NCBI RefSeq assembly: GCF_004005865.1
Contig: NZ_SACN01000004.1
Location: 1 to 64,000 of the forward strand
Direction: 5' to 3'
Origin: Sphingomonas crocodyli
GTDB lineage: Bacteria; Pseudomonadota; Alphaproteobacteria; Sphingomonadales; Sphingomonadaceae
Length of the DNA stretch: 64,000 nt
Of the stretch, positions 36,701 to 45,420 are shown one piece after another. The notes beneath the pieces were generated by a model. That model did no database searches. It was not told the origin of the DNA and was given only the letters and a program-made list of their open reading frames with translations. Numbering within the stretch: the first letter of the stretch is position 1; every line of letters begins with the position of its first letter. The position numbers and the translations under genes are program-made.

Positions 36701-39700
36701 CGTGCCGCCCGCGTCGGTGGTGAGCGACGTGAGGTCGTACGCGCGATTGATCGTCGAAATGCCGGCGGTATTGACCGTCAGGCCGACGGTGCCGGTGCCG
36801 GCGACGATGTTGGTGATCGCGATATCGCCCGACGCCGTGCTGGTCAGCGTGGTCGTGCCGCCCAGATTGAGGTCGTAATATCGCTGGTTGCCCGTGGTGC
36901 GGACCGAACCGCCGTTGATATTGGTGGCGATAAAGTCGGTGGTCGTCAGGCTGGCGAGCGCCGTCGTGCCGCCCACGGCCGCACCGAAGGTCGTGGCGCC
37001 GAACGACGTGATGGTCAGCGCAAAGCCGCCGTCGATCGTGCTCCCGAAGTTGAAGGGACTGTTGCCGGTGCTGACCAGCGTCGTATCCGCCGCCAGGTTG
37101 ATTGCGCCGCCATAGCTTTGCGCGCCCGTCGTCGAGATCGTGCCGCCCAGCGTGTTAGTGCCACCGGTATCGGTGGTGATCGATGCGACGCCGGTCGCGC
37201 CCGCAATCGTCGTGACGCCTGCGGTGTTGATCGTCAGACCGAACGCGCCACTCGTCCCGCCGTTGAGGGCGATGTTGCCGCTCATGCTGCTCGACAAGGT
37301 GGTCGCCGCACCCAGCGTCACCGCACCGCTATAGGTCTGCGCGCCGACGGTCGCGACCGAACCGCCATTGACCGTGGCCGTAGTGACAGTCAGGTTGTTT
37401 AGCGGGCTGGTCCCGCCCACCGCGCCGCCGAAGCTGACGGCGTTCGCGCCGAGCGAGAAGGCGCCGTTGAGCGTGCTGGCGAAGGTCGCAAGGCCACCAT
37501 TGGTCAGCGTCGTGTTCGCGCCCAGCACGACCGCGTCATTGAAGGTCTGCGTGCCGCTGGTCGCGATCGAACCGCCGTTGATATTGGTCGTGCCGCCCGC
37601 ATTGGTCGTCAGCGTCGTCAGCGCGGTCGTGCCGCCCACCGCCGCGCCGAAGGTCGTCACGCCCGTGGTGTTGACGGTCAGCGCGAAGCCGCCGTTGATC
37701 GTGCTGTCGAAGATGAAGTCGGCATTGCCGGTGCTGGTGAGCATGGTGTTGGCCGCCAGCGTGATCGCGCCGTTATAGGTCTGCGCGCCGACGGTCGAGA
37801 TCGTGCCGCTGAGCGTGTTGGTGCCACCCGCATCGGTAGTGATCGAGGCGAGGTTGCTGGCGCCCGAAATCCGGCTGTTGCCCTGCGTGTTGATCGTCAG
37901 CGTCTGCGACCCGTTGGTGCCGACAGAACCGCTGTTGAGCAGGATGTCGCCGCCGGTGGTGCTGGTCAGCGTTGCGTTGGTCGTGAACGACGTGCCGCTA
38001 TTGTAGGTCTGCGCGCCCGTGGTGCGAACGAGGCCGCCGACGACCTGCATCGTGCCGGCGCCATTCTTGGTAAAGCTGGCCAGCGCAGTGCCGTTGCCGA
38101 CCGCGGCGCCGAACGAACTGGTGGTCGCGGAACTGATGGTCAGCGTCTGGGCGCCATCCACAGTGCCGCTGAACAGCACGCCGCCGCCGGTGCTCGTGAG
38201 CGTCGTATCGGCCGCGAGCGTGATGTTTTCGCCATAGGTCTGGCCGCTGCTGGTCGTCACGCTGCCCGCGGTCAGCACCAGCGTGCCGGCAGCGTCGGTT
38301 TGCAGGCTGGTCAGCGCGCTATTGCTGCCGACCGCGCCGGTGAAGGTGGTCGCGCCGCCGGTGTTGATGACCACGGAGGCCGCGCCATCGACCGTGCCCG
38401 CAAAGGTGACGTCCGAATTCGAGAAGCCGGTGATCTGCACCAGGCCGCTGAGCGTCGTCGCCGACTGATTGTAGCTCTGGCCGACCGTCGCATTGAACTG
38501 GCCGCCGAGCGTGAGCGTGCCGGCGCCGTTGGTGGTGATCGATGTCAGCGCCGCCGTGGTGCCGACGCCGCCGCTGAGTGAAGTCGCGCCATCGGTGCCG
38601 GTGGTGAGCGCGAAGGCATTCTGCGCACCGCCGGTCAGCGTGATCGCGCCGCCGCTATTGCTCGTCAGCGTGGTGTCGGCCGCCAGGAGCAGTCGGTTCG
38701 CATAGCTCTGCGCGCCGCTGGTCGTCACGCTACCCGCCGTCAGCGCGAGCGTACCGCCGCCATTGACGGTAAGGCTGGCGAGTTCTGCGTTACCGCCAAT
38801 CGCGCCGGTCACGCTGGTCGCGCCGCTATCGGTAAGTGTCAGCGCCTGCGCGCCGTTGATGGTGCTGGAGAAGGTGAGGCCCGCGCCGCTGATCGTGCTC
38901 GTGCCCGTCAGGGTGACGGCGCCGGTATAGGTCTGCGCACCCGTCGAGGCGATCGATGCGCCGATGCTCGACGTGCCGCCGACCGACAAAGTGCTGAGCG
39001 CCAGCGAACCGCCGACCGCGCCGCCGAAGGTGGTCGTCCCCGCCGTCGCCAGCGTGAGCGAGCGGTTGGCCGCGAGGCTGTTCACGGTATCGGTAAAGCT
39101 GATCCCCGCATCACTTGTGCTGGTGAGCGTTGTGTCCGCACCCAGCGTGACCGCACCGCCATAGCTTTGCGTGCTGGTGGTGGTGACCGCTCCGCCGTTG
39201 ATCGCCGCCACGCCGACGCTGATGTTACCCAGCGCCTCCGTCCCGCCGACCGCGCCGTCGAAGCGCACGCGGCCCGCCGTCAGCGAGAAATTGTTGCCGC
39301 CGCTGCTGTCCAGAGTGCCGAAGAAGCCCGCCGTACCGCCGTTGGTGAGCGTGACGTCGGCGCCCAGGACGACATTGTCGAGATAGCTCTGCGCGCCCGA
39401 TGTGCGGATCGAACCCGTGTTGATATTGGTCGTGCCACCACCATTGGTGCTGATGCCCGTCAACGCAGTGGTGCCGCCTACGGCCGCGCCGAAGGTCGTA
39501 TCGCCCGAACTGGTGACCGTCAGCCCGAATGCGCCGTCGATCGTGGTGGTGAAGTTGAACGCACTGTTGCCCGTGCTGCTGAGCGTCGCATCGCCCGTCA
39601 GAGTGATCGCGTCGCCATAGCTTTGCGCGTTGGCGGTGCGGATGTTCGCGCCGATCGAGGTGCCGCCGCCCGCATCGGTCGTCAGGCTGGTGAGCGCAGC

Positions 39701-41803
39701 AGTGCCGCCCACCGCGCCGTTGAACGCGGTGACGCCGCCGGTGTTGACCGTCAGCGCCCGCGCGCCGTTGATAGTGCTGTCGAAGCTGATCGCACCCGCA
39801 TTGTTGCTGGTCAGCGTGGCGTTGTTCGTGGCCAGCGTGATGGCGTCGTTATAGGTTTGCGCGCCCGTGGTCGTGATCGATCCACCATTGATCGCGGTCG
39901 TGCCGCCCGCATTGGTGGTGAGCGAGGTGAGCGCCACCGTGCCGACCACCCCGCCGAAGGTGGTCGTGCCGCTGTCCGCAATCGTCAGCGCCTGTGCGCC
40001 GTCGAGCGTGCTGGAGAAGGTGATGCCGTTACCGGTCAAAATCGCATCGGCGCCCAGCGTGGTCGCATCGCCATAGCTTTGTGCGTTGCTGGTGCTGACG
40101 CTGCGGATCGTGGTGGTGCCGGCCCCGCTGGTCGTGAGCGAGGTGAGCAACGCATTGCCGCCGACCGCCGCGCCGAAATTCTTCGCGCCGGCGCTGGTGA
40201 CGGTGAGGCCAAACGGACCGTCGACGGTATCGGTGAAACCAATCACACCGCCGCTGCTGCTGGCGAGTGTAGCGCCCCCCGTCAGCGTCACCGCGCCGGT
40301 ATAAGTCTGCGCGCCGCTGGTGGAGATGTCGGCACCGATCGAGCTGAGGCCCGAAACATTGAGGCTGGTCAGTTCATTGGTGCCGCCAACCACGCCGCCG
40401 AAACTGGCGTCGCCGGTGATCGAAAGCGATTGCGTGCCGTTAACGGTGCTGGCGAAGCTGACGGTCGAGCCGGTGAGCGAAGCGTTCGCGCCCAGCGTGA
40501 CGGCGCCGGTGTAGCTCTGTGCGCCGGTCGTCACGACCGTGCCGTTGTCGAGCGTCACGGCTGTCGCCCCGGCGATCGTCAGCGACGCGATGTCATTGAT
40601 CGCCCCGATCAGCGACGCGACGCCCGACGACGCGGTGACGGTCAGCGCGCCCGCGCCGTTGGTCATCCCTTCGACCGCCGTCAGCGTCACGTTCCCCGTC
40701 GCCGACGAAACCGTCGAAACGCCGTTCAGCGTCAGCGTGCCCACGAGGAGCACGCCATTGCGGCCGGTGATATCGACCGTGCCGCTCGACGTGATGTCGC
40801 CGCCGCCTACGACCGCGCCATCGCCATTGGTTTCGGTGCCCCCGAAGGTCACGCCCGTCGCCGCCGTGCCGGCCGCCAGCACGACGCCCCGGTCGGTCGC
40901 CGTCGCGGTCGTCGCCGTGATGTTGGCGTCGACGCTGAGCGTGGCAGCGGCGACGGCATCCTGCGTGGCGAACGCCAGCGTCACGTTCTGGCCGTTGATC
41001 GTGCCGCTTGCCGTGATTGCGTTCGCAACCGTGGTGCCGCGATTGATCTGGAAGGCGAGAGGGCTGCCCACGCTCGCCGTCATCGTGATGTCAGTGCCCG
41101 CAACGAAAGCGGCACTTCCGCCCGTCGCCGTCGAGCTTGCGCCGATGTCCTGGGTCACCGTCGCGCCCAGAAACACCATATTGCTGGCGGTCTGGATCGT
41201 CCCGCCATTTATCGTCACACCGGTCGTGTCGTTCGCTCCGCCCATGAAGCGCAGCGTGTTCAACCCGTTCAGGAAATCATTGTCGTTGGTGATGTTGAGC
41301 GAACTGGCGATCAGGGCACCGACATTGACGTTGGCGCCAGTACCGATGGTGATGCCAGCGGTGTTGAGCAGATAGACCGAGATGTTCGGAGTCGTGGTGG
41401 TCAGGCTACCATCGATCACCGATCCGACACCGCTGATATCGCGGTTCAGCACCGCCACCGGCGTCGTACCGGCTCCGGCCGTGCGGACATCGGTGAAGTT
41501 CGCCGAATTGCCGGTCGGAATGTTGAAGCCGTTCCAGTCGATGATCGTGCGATTGGCGCCCAGATCGACCTGCAGGCTCGTCGCCGTGGGATTGGAGATG
41601 GTGGGCATCGCGCCACCGACCTCGGCTGAGATCGCGACGTTCGCGACATCGCCCGCCGTCGGCAACGCCTGCGCGCGCGCCGTCTGCGGCATGACTACGA
41701 TCATGCCGGTCATCAGGATCGTCGAAACCGACAGCTTGTGGCGGATCTTCGCTGGACGGATCTTCACCGGGCGGCTCCCCATAGCCTGCTTCTCGCTACG
41801 CAT
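30758..41803 (-). CDS. Filamentous haemagglutinin-like exoprotein (TpsA)
   Basis: A 3681-residue secreted protein. A long signal peptide (cleavage near ARAQA, residue 46) is followed by the two-partner secretion domain (GANRTIIDWNGFNIPTGNSA, VLNRDISGVGSVIDG, with NTAGI where NPNGI is usual). From about residue 430 to 2250 lie about 25 beta-helical repeats of about 75 residues. The remaining 1400 residues are beta-rich with a second repeat type. The tail ends in an acidic stretch with CDGDEC. No toxin domain is apparent. It overlaps tpsB (TGATG) and the CHAT gene. It should form a long rod exported by TpsB. Confidence 0.9.
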   Translation of the reverse strand: MRSEKQAMGSRPVKIRPAKIRHKLSVSTILMTGMIVVMPQTARAQALPTAGDVANVAISAEVGGAMPTISNPTATSLQVDLGANRTIIDWNGFNIPTGNSANFTDVRTAGAGTTPVAVLNRDISGVGSVIDGSLTTTTPNISVYLLNTAGITIGTGANVNVGALIASSLNITNDNDFLNGLNTLRFMGGANDTTGVTINGGTIQTASNMVFLGATVTQDIGASSTATGGSAAFVAGTDITMTASVGSPLAFQINRGTTVANAITASGTINGQNVTLAFATQDAVAAATLSVDANITATTATATDRGVVLAAGTAATGVTFGGTETNGDGAVVGGGDITSSGTVDITGRNGVLLVGTLTLNGVSTVSSATGNVTLTAVEGMTNGAGALTVTASSGVASLIGAINDIASLTIAGATAVTLDNGTVVTTGAQSYTGAVTLGANASLTGSTVSFASTVNGTQSLSITGDASFGGVVGGTNELTSLNVSGLSSIGADISTSGAQTYTGAVTLTGGATLASSSGGVIGFTDTVDGPFGLTVTSAGAKNFGAAVGGNALLTSLTTSGAGTTTIRSVSTSNAQSYGDATTLGADAILTGNGITFSSTLDGAQALTIADSGTTTFGGVVGTVALTSLTTNAGGTTAINGGSITTTGAQTYNDAITLATNNATLTSNNAGAISFDSTINGARALTVNTGGVTAFNGAVGGTAALTSLTTDAGGGTSIGANIRTANAQSYGDAITLTGDATLSSTGNSAFNFTTTIDGAFGLTVTSSGDTTFGAAVGGTTALTGISTNGGGTTNINTGSIRTSGAQSYLDNVVLGADVTLTNGGTAGFFGTLDSSGGNNFSLTAGRVRFDGAVGGTEALGNISVGVAAINGGAVTTTSTQSYGGAVTLGADTTLTSTSDAGISFTDTVNSLAANRSLTLATAGTTTFGGAVGGSLALSTLSVGGTSSIGASIASTGAQTYTGAVTLTGTSTISGAGLTFSSTINGAQALTLTDSGATSVTGAIGGNAELASLTVNGGGTLALTAGSVTTSGAQSYANRLLLAADTTLTSNSGGAITLTGGAQNAFALTTGTDGATSLSGGVGTTAALTSITTNGAGTLTLGGQFNATVGQSYNQSATTLSGLVQITGFSNSDVTFAGTVDGAASVVINTGGATTFTGAVGSNSALTSLQTDAAGTLVLTAGSVTTSSGQTYGENITLAADTTLTSTGGGVLFSGTVDGAQTLTISSATTSSFGAAVGNGTALASFTKNGAGTMQVVGGLVRTTGAQTYNSGTSFTTNATLTSTTGGDILLNSGSVGTNGSQTLTINTQGNSRISGASNLASITTDAGGTNTLSGTISTVGAQTYNGAITLAANTMLTSTGNADFIFDSTINGGFALTVNTTGVTTFGAAVGGTTALTTLTTNAGGTTNINGGSIATSGTQTFNDAVVLGANTTLTNGGLATFASTLNGAFSLGANAVSFGGAVGGTSPLNNLTVTTATVNGGSVATVGAQTYSGAVTLGAATTLSSSMSGNIALNGGTSGAFGLTINTAGVTTIAGATGVASITTDTGGTNTLGGTISTTGAQSYGGAINLAADTTLVSTGNSPFNFGSTIDGGFALTITSFGATTFGAAVGGTTALASLTTTDFIATNINGGSVRTTGNQRYYDLNLGGTTTLTSTASGDIAITNIVAGTGTVGLTVNTAGISTINRAYDLTSLTTDAGGTTALGGDIQTSGAQTYNDNVTLIADTTTNSGNAAITFAGTVNGNQRLTVITNGTTTFGGAVGGSTALSSLLFFPGGTLNLNGGGVTTTGVQNYAVNAVLGANTALTSTNSGAISFAGSVDGAFALTVNTADTTTFGGDVGGSTALQSLTTDAPGSLVLQSGLVTTTGLQSYGDSLNLSTDTILTSTNGGAITLGGTVNGAYGLTVNTTGATTFSGIVGGGNALTNLTTDAGGTTTAHTVTTTENQTYNDALLLTADTTLTSTAGGTIDILGGADGGFALTLSSVSATLAGGVGGTAPLTSITAEGGGFLTLNGAITTSGAQSYDHATTTLTGTTTLAGSTVGFTGTVDGAFALTVNASGATSFGGDVGGTDALASLTTNTGGTTTFATGLVTTTGAQTYGDSVSLVAGTTLTSTTNGNISLNGGVTGAQTLALDTQGTSSIVGATGLTSITTNAGGTTSLSGTIATTGVQTYNDAVTLAASTTITGTDINFVSTINGAQALTVGGTGTTTFGGAVGGSTALASLTVNGGGTTSMTGGAITTSGAQTYTEAVTATGAATFNAGGALGFTSISGDNSLSLTGGGVTGSTLSGTAVTVASTDGSVTINGAVTASAGDYTVTATRTSPGTATVTLGDGTTILQQATGAISISGRDGVTGSTGLTLTSNSGGVADAGNTRTVTLASSAGEINFAAGSTLNGGTAQQSNIVVNTNDASKAVQLGNITAKSVTGLEARLGTVTIGNATLSGGIDVYTGGVPANGDIAVGDIVAAGGVRLRSFQGGVTGGNLTGSFVEVSGGLNVTAGDIVATSTFAQVQSTTGSLSVGDVTAASGSVTLEASQAQGTGTLTADDVQAGTSLTIRGAGGVTLTSFNVGGAALISAGRENVTDGDLIFGSGTAASVTSNTKGNIRADSVTGAISLDATGSITGRAISPVADGRPAPDFARIVINGGYKLSATDIVQAMATTANVDSLSGGAIDIIAPSFSFGIGSTPLFGGSAKLLATAGGISFSPFGAITLRTSADFTANGGNISFNSLQAGQAAAGTVNLTASGSISAGAIANARGSINLNAGGNIDVGPFVNVSIGNAPGSLSSSADTIIVAGGALNLDGNVTAGGDYVADAASINLNASGRNVTQAAAGRVRLTATNGNLNGGAGLTLRSDSDNAGGGAVLLRATGGNIAFASSSTINAGADILGIGLATGGSSLSLGNVNAQNLLAVGASDGATSALVTSGPISATAITTTQSLSLRTTNGVIGIGTVTTGGDATLSASSALAVDQVNAGGAVTLAAGTTLGGVSGRTGIAAGGALAVNAGGAASLGTVTHGAGAATITAGSVDLATTTALALDSLTATGGNATIAAGGNAVTLGSAAATGNLTITAGAITMPGAVTVGGDYSLTGSTLALGVDADAETQAAGGRIALTATGGDIVGGAGLTLLSNSGGVADTGFVRSLNLDAAGSILFDASSTISGGTNRQSVIGLRTAGAALTLGTVAARGVRQVNIGFTTYSTPVTTTGNVSIQSLTSTESFGLNTTAGTIGLTSLTVTNGDAALAANSATIGNAVASGALTVTTRAGDLSFGQGGGGTTTTFDVAGVANLASAGTVFAGGATPATANLLRLTARDANIQGAVRAFGVTVTSRNPGLMRLGESTEGSAGFDLSTAEVNRIASTNLTIDGATRGVKIGAFALANTAGSKTFEVLTTGQIDVTGTFQTSGANRTIRLGGNSSLIPAVTGQATTTADKASFIRVAATSGGGGRLYMGDADLDLRAIRVAVGQDAGFISVIDDLAVGEVVNRFVAQPSSALFSPINGGGQAYTLQDLVKASSMSISFTDYALFQNTGLSSDTAGVVLNKESGVALRLTSSGSGAANAFAMFGTINGRSASAAALLGPDVIVVDDLNRGNTRLNGCLVGSGGGGCLITSITPPTVGVFDPNTINLFRSADDLALAFDPVVGANNEALFSDLGTIDFVPGTEEGDCDGDECAKEGADQ
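35040..40540 (-). repeat. Tandem array of about 25 coding repeats in tpsA
   Basis: I count 25 imperfect copies, on average about 227 bp (75 codons), each marked by T(T/S)GAQ(T/S)Y, then xxAVTLxAxTTL, a GGxxxFxxTVNGA segment, TTFGGAVGG and LTSLTT-AGGTT. Conservation is higher in protein than in DNA. Three copies of another 110-150 residue repeat lie downstream (near 34.9-34.5, 33.4-33.1 and 32.5-32.2 kb), each with GRIALTATGG or similar and GGAGLTLxSNSGG. Confidence 0.85.
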
Positions 41804-43599
41804 CACTTGCCCCCCGAATTGAAGCGCGCCGTCAGCGACAGCATCAGGCGATCGGACGCCTTCTTCACCCCCGGCAACAGCAAAGGCGGATCGGTGGGCT
41901 TGGCGTACATGACGTCGAGCGTCGCCATGCCGGGCAGCGAGACGCGCACGCCGCCGCCATAGGAACCGAGCTTGCGATTATCCTCGATCGCGGAGCTGTC
42001 GAGGTTCCACAGCCAGACATGGTCGTAGAAGCCGAACGTCTCCACCCGCAGGCGCGGCGTGTTGAACCAGCGCACGCGCGCCTCGCCGCGCACGCCGATC
42101 GCGCGATCGCCGCTGTTCGCGCCCGGATCGTAGCCACGGCCGATCGTCAGATTGCCGATCGAATATTCGTCATAGTTGAGCAGCGGATCGTTCGCCCACT
42201 GCCCGCGCGCCGAACCGGCGAAGGACAGAGCGGGCGTCACCTGCACCGCCGCGTCGAGATCGCCCTGCACCACCCACGCGGTCGCGCTGCCCTCGATCCG
42301 CGAGGGCAGATAGCCGCCACCGGTCTGCAGCCCCATCTTGGTCGCGCCCAGGATGTCGAGCCCCTTGCGGACCTCCAGCCGGCCCGCGAGGTAGAAGGCG
42401 TCGCCGCCGTCGAGCGTCGGCGTGCGGCGGATGCCGGTCAGCCGCAGGAAGGCGACGCGGATGCGATCGCGGTTCAGCGGGCTGCTGCTGGCATTGCCCG
42501 CGGCATTGTTGCCGCCGAAGACGCGGGTGCGCTGCTCGCTGATGTCGACGCCGGCACCGACGAACAGGCTCTTGCGCACGCTGCGCACGATCGGCGCGTT
42601 GAACTCGATCCCTGCAATCGCCGATTCCGCACGCAGATCGAGCGTGCCGAGATCGGGGCGCGACCAGGCATAGGTGCCGTTGAGCGACATCGTGATGCCG
42701 TCATTGCCAAGGCCCATCTGGTGGACGGCCTGCAGCACGCGCTGCTCCTGCAGATCGCCCGTCACCTGCCCTCCGATCGACGTCACGTCCGACAGGCCGG
42801 TGAGGCCGTAGAGATCGGTGCGGCCGTACATCGTGATGCGGCCCAGCTGGTGCGAACCGTAATTCTGGACGTTCGCGAGCACGGTCGCGCGGCGCGCGGC
42901 GATCGTCAGGTCGCCGATGACGGCGCCCGGCTCGGTCCCCGCGGGGCGCAGGGTGAGCTGCACCTCGAGCCCCGGCACGTCGGCGGCGAGCAGCAGGATG
43001 CGTTCGGCATCATGCTCGTTGAGCGGATTGAGCGCCTTCAATTTCTCGATGCGCGCGGCCAGCGTGCGACGATAGCGGCCGGCATCGCCGCGCACGCGAA
43101 CCTCGGTGATATGCGCGGCGACGACTTCGAGGCGCAACTGCCCGTTCTCGATCCGCTGCGGCGGAATCTGGACCGAGGCGACATAGCCTTCCTTGCGCAG
43201 CACGGCGGCGGCACGATCGCGGATCTCGCAGACCACGGCGACCTTCTGCTCGCCCGACGGCGGGCTGGCGGCGATGCCAGCCAGCAGCGCGCCGAACCCT
43301 TCGGGCAGCGCGCCGCCATTGGGGCCCGTAAACTCGACCTGGCTGATCGACACCAGCACATCCGAATCCGCCAGCGGGCACGGCGCCGCCTGCACCTTGC
43401 GGCTGTCGACCGTGGCACGCGATGCGGGGGCCGCGCTTTGGGGCTTGGGAAGATCGAGCTGATCCTGTTGCGGCACGGAGCCAGCGGGCGCGACGGGAGG
43501 CGGAGCGACCTGCGCCATAGCGGGGGTAGCAAGGCCAAGAATGACGGCTGCACGCGCGGCATTGGCGAGCGCGCGGCCCGCCACGAATCGATTTGTCAT
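41803..43599 (-). CDS. ShlB/FhaC-family two-partner secretion pore (TpsB)
   Basis: A 598-residue outer-membrane translocator. A signal peptide ends at AMAQ (about residue 29) and a Pro-rich linker follows. POTRA domains span roughly residues 75-240 (VEFTGPNGGALPEGFGALL, QIPPQRIENGQLRLEVV, LNEHDAERILLLAADVPG). The rest is a 16-strand barrel with the conserved GRGYDPGANSGDRAIGVRGEARV region (VRGF-like motif as IGRGYD). GAGGGGGAAG precedes the ATG. It should secrete the TpsA encoded directly downstream, with which it overlaps. Confidence 0.92.
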   Translation of the reverse strand: MTNRFVAGRALANAARAAVILGLATPAMAQVAPPPVAPAGSVPQQDQLDLPKPQSAAPASRATVDSRKVQAAPCPLADSDVLVSISQVEFTGPNGGALPEGFGALLAGIAASPPSGEQKVAVVCEIRDRAAAVLRKEGYVASVQIPPQRIENGQLRLEVVAAHITEVRVRGDAGRYRRTLAARIEKLKALNPLNEHDAERILLLAADVPGLEVQLTLRPAGTEPGAVIGDLTIAARRATVLANVQNYGSHQLGRITMYGRTDLYGLTGLSDVTSIGGQVTGDLQEQRVLQAVHQMGLGNDGITMSLNGTYAWSRPDLGTLDLRAESAIAGIEFNAPIVRSVRKSLFVGAGVDISEQRTRVFGGNNAAGNASSSPLNRDRIRVAFLRLTGIRRTPTLDGGDAFYLAGRLEVRKGLDILGATKMGLQTGGGYLPSRIEGSATAWVVQGDLDAAVQVTPALSFAGSARGQWANDPLLNYDEYSIGNLTIGRGYDPGANSGDRAIGVRGEARVRWFNTPRLRVETFGFYDHVWLWNLDSSAIEDNRKLGSYGGGVRVSLPGMATLDVMYAKPTDPPLLLPGVKKASDRLMLSLTARFNSGGK

Positions 43600-43831
43600 C
43601 TTCCCCCTCACGCCCTCTGACCGACCGCAGCCGGACAGATCGCGCGGCACCCCTGCCGCTTAACGGTTGGTAAACCTTACCCGATGGTCGAGTCAAACGA
43701 GCGCGCGCAGCAGAAATACGACATTTCCGGCCCGAATCCGGACAGTGAATGATGCATGCAACCGCTTGCGACGACTATGTTTGTTCAACCCGCCGGCGGC
43801 GGATATCGAGCACGGGCGAAGCGATCCTCCC

Positions 43832-44329
43832 CTATGTGGGGGGCAGGCCCTCGCCGGACTCGATTTCGGGCGGACGGCAAAGATCCGCCCAGGTCGCGCC
43901 CGTGACGGCGGCAAGACGATCCGGCGTGATCCGGACGGAGCTGGTGCGCGATCCGGCGGCGGGGAAAACCTCGTCGAAATCGCGCAGCGAATGATCGCAA
44001 TAGACCGCGAGCGGAGTCGCCAGACCAAACGGGCAGACTCCGCCAACCGGATGGCCGGTCAGCGCCATCACCTCCTCCGCGCCCAGCATGCGCGGGCGGC
44101 CGCCCAGCGCATCCTTGACCTTGCGATTGTCGAGCCGCGCATCACCGCGCGCGACCACCAGCACGACCCGGTCGCCCACGCGCACCGACAATGTCTTGGC
44201 GATCCGCCCCGGCTCGACGCCCAAAGTGGCGGCTGCCTCTTCGACGGTTGCGGTGCTGGCGCCCTGATCGATGATCTCGGCATCGGGCGCATGTTCGGCC
44301 AGAAACGCGCGGACGGATTCGGCGCTCAT
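43832..44329 (-). CDS. YbaK/ProX-type aminoacyl-tRNA deacylase
   Basis: A 165-residue protein of the YbaK/prolyl-tRNA editing domain family, which hydrolyses mischarged Cys- or Ala-tRNA-Pro. It shows [47 protein letters not shown] and [12 protein letters not shown], including the conserved active-site Lys and GGVxPF. The ATG overlaps the rutA stop (ATGA); a start eight codons further in rutA is less likely. Its place at the end of the rut run is probably incidental. A 232-base gap with no clear gene follows before tpsB (43600-43831). Confidence 0.88.
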   Translation of the reverse strand: MSAESVRAFLAEHAPDAEIIDQGASTATVEEAAATLGVEPGRIAKTLSVRVGDRVVLVVARGDARLDNRKVKDALGGRPRMLGAEEVMALTGHPVGGVCPFGLATPLAVYCDHSLRDFDEVFPAAGSRTSSVRITPDRLAAVTGATWADLCRPPEIESGEGLPPT

Positions 44330-45399
44330 GCGGTCGCCACGTTTTGCCGGCACTTCATCAGCGGCTGAATGCGCGTGCCGAACGCCTCGACCCCTTCGAC
44401 GAAATCGTCGAAGGTCAGCAGCACCCCGCCCGTATTCGGCACCTCGGCCATTTCATCGAGCATCCGCGCGATATTTTCGTAGCTGCCGATCAGCGTGCCC
44501 ATGTTGATGTTGATCGCGCCCTCGGGGGCGGCAAGCTGGCGGACGTTAGTCGTCGTATTGTGCGTGTCCTTCGCGCCCTGATCGGCGAGCCAGTCGATCG
44601 CATCGAGATCGATGCCGTCATTATAATGCTTCCACTTGGCGAAGGCCTCCTCGTCCGTCTCGGCCGCGATGATCATCACCAGCACGAAGATCGAAACGTC
44701 GCGCCCCGTCTTCGCGGTCGCCGCCGCCAGCCGTTCGTTGTTGGAGGCGAAGGCGGTCGGCGTGTTGACGCCCTTGCCCAGGCAGAAGGCATAGTCCGCC
44801 CACTTGGCCGAGAAGGCGAGCCCTTCGTCCGAACTCCCCGCGCAGATGATCTTCATGTCGCCGGTCGGCTGCGGCCGGACGCGGCAATCGTCCATCTGAT
44901 AATAGGTGCCCTTGAAATCGGAGACGCCGGTCTCCCACAGCTCGCGCAGGATGCCGGCATATTCGTCGAGCATCTTGTACCGGTTCCTGAAATGCTCGTC
45001 GCCGGGCCACACCCCCATCTGCGTATATTCGGGCGGCTGCCAGCCGGTGATCAGGTTCAGCCCGAAGCGGCCGTGGCTGATCGAATCGATCGTGTTGCAC
45101 ATCCGCGCGGCGAAGGCCGGCGGGATCACCAACGTCGGGCAGGTCGCGAAGATCTTGATCCGCTCCGTCACCGCGGCGAGGCCCGCCATCAGCGTGAAGC
45201 TTTCGAGACCATATTCCCAGAATTCGGATTTGCCGCCGAAGCCGCGCAGTTTGATCATCGACAGCAGGAAATCGAGCCCGTGCCTTTCCGCGCGGACCGC
45301 GATCTCCTTGTTCAGATCGAAGCTCGGCTTGTACTGCGGCGACGTCGTCGAGATCAGCCAGCCATTGTTGTTGATGGGAACGAAGACACCGACCTGCAT
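44326..45399 (-). CDS. rutA: Pyrimidine oxygenase RutA
   Basis: Flavin-dependent oxygenase that opens the uracil or thymine ring to ureidoacrylate peracid. The 357-residue LLM-type monooxygenase begins [21 protein letters not shown] and contains [48 protein letters not shown] and [14 protein letters not shown], characteristic of RutA rather than generic LLM enzymes. Same strand as rutD but separated by a 125-bp palindrome. rutF, the flavin reductase partner, is not in the window. Confidence 0.95.
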   Translation of the reverse strand: MQVGVFVPINNNGWLISTTSPQYKPSFDLNKEIAVRAERHGLDFLLSMIKLRGFGGKSEFWEYGLESFTLMAGLAAVTERIKIFATCPTLVIPPAFAARMCNTIDSISHGRFGLNLITGWQPPEYTQMGVWPGDEHFRNRYKMLDEYAGILRELWETGVSDFKGTYYQMDDCRVRPQPTGDMKIICAGSSDEGLAFSAKWADYAFCLGKGVNTPTAFASNNERLAAATAKTGRDVSIFVLVMIIAAETDEEAFAKWKHYNDGIDLDAIDWLADQGAKDTHNTTTNVRQLAAPEGAININMGTLIGSYENIARMLDEMAEVPNTGGVLLTFDDFVEGVEAFGTRIQPLMKCRQNVATA

Positions 45400-45420
45400 C
45401 GCCTCACCTCAATCCATTCT

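Noticed and set aside
35040..40540. Regularly spaced repeats that could suggest a CRISPR array
   Set aside because: The period is about 227 bp, units are diverged in DNA but conserved in protein, and they lie in one open frame; no short identical repeats with unique spacers.
30749..41629. Long plus-strand open frames (up to 933 codons) opposite tpsA
   Set aside because: They mirror the repeat structure of tpsA, are very rich in Arg, Ala and Asp or in Pro, Val and Ser, show no domains and lack ribosome sites; they are antisense frames left open by high GC.
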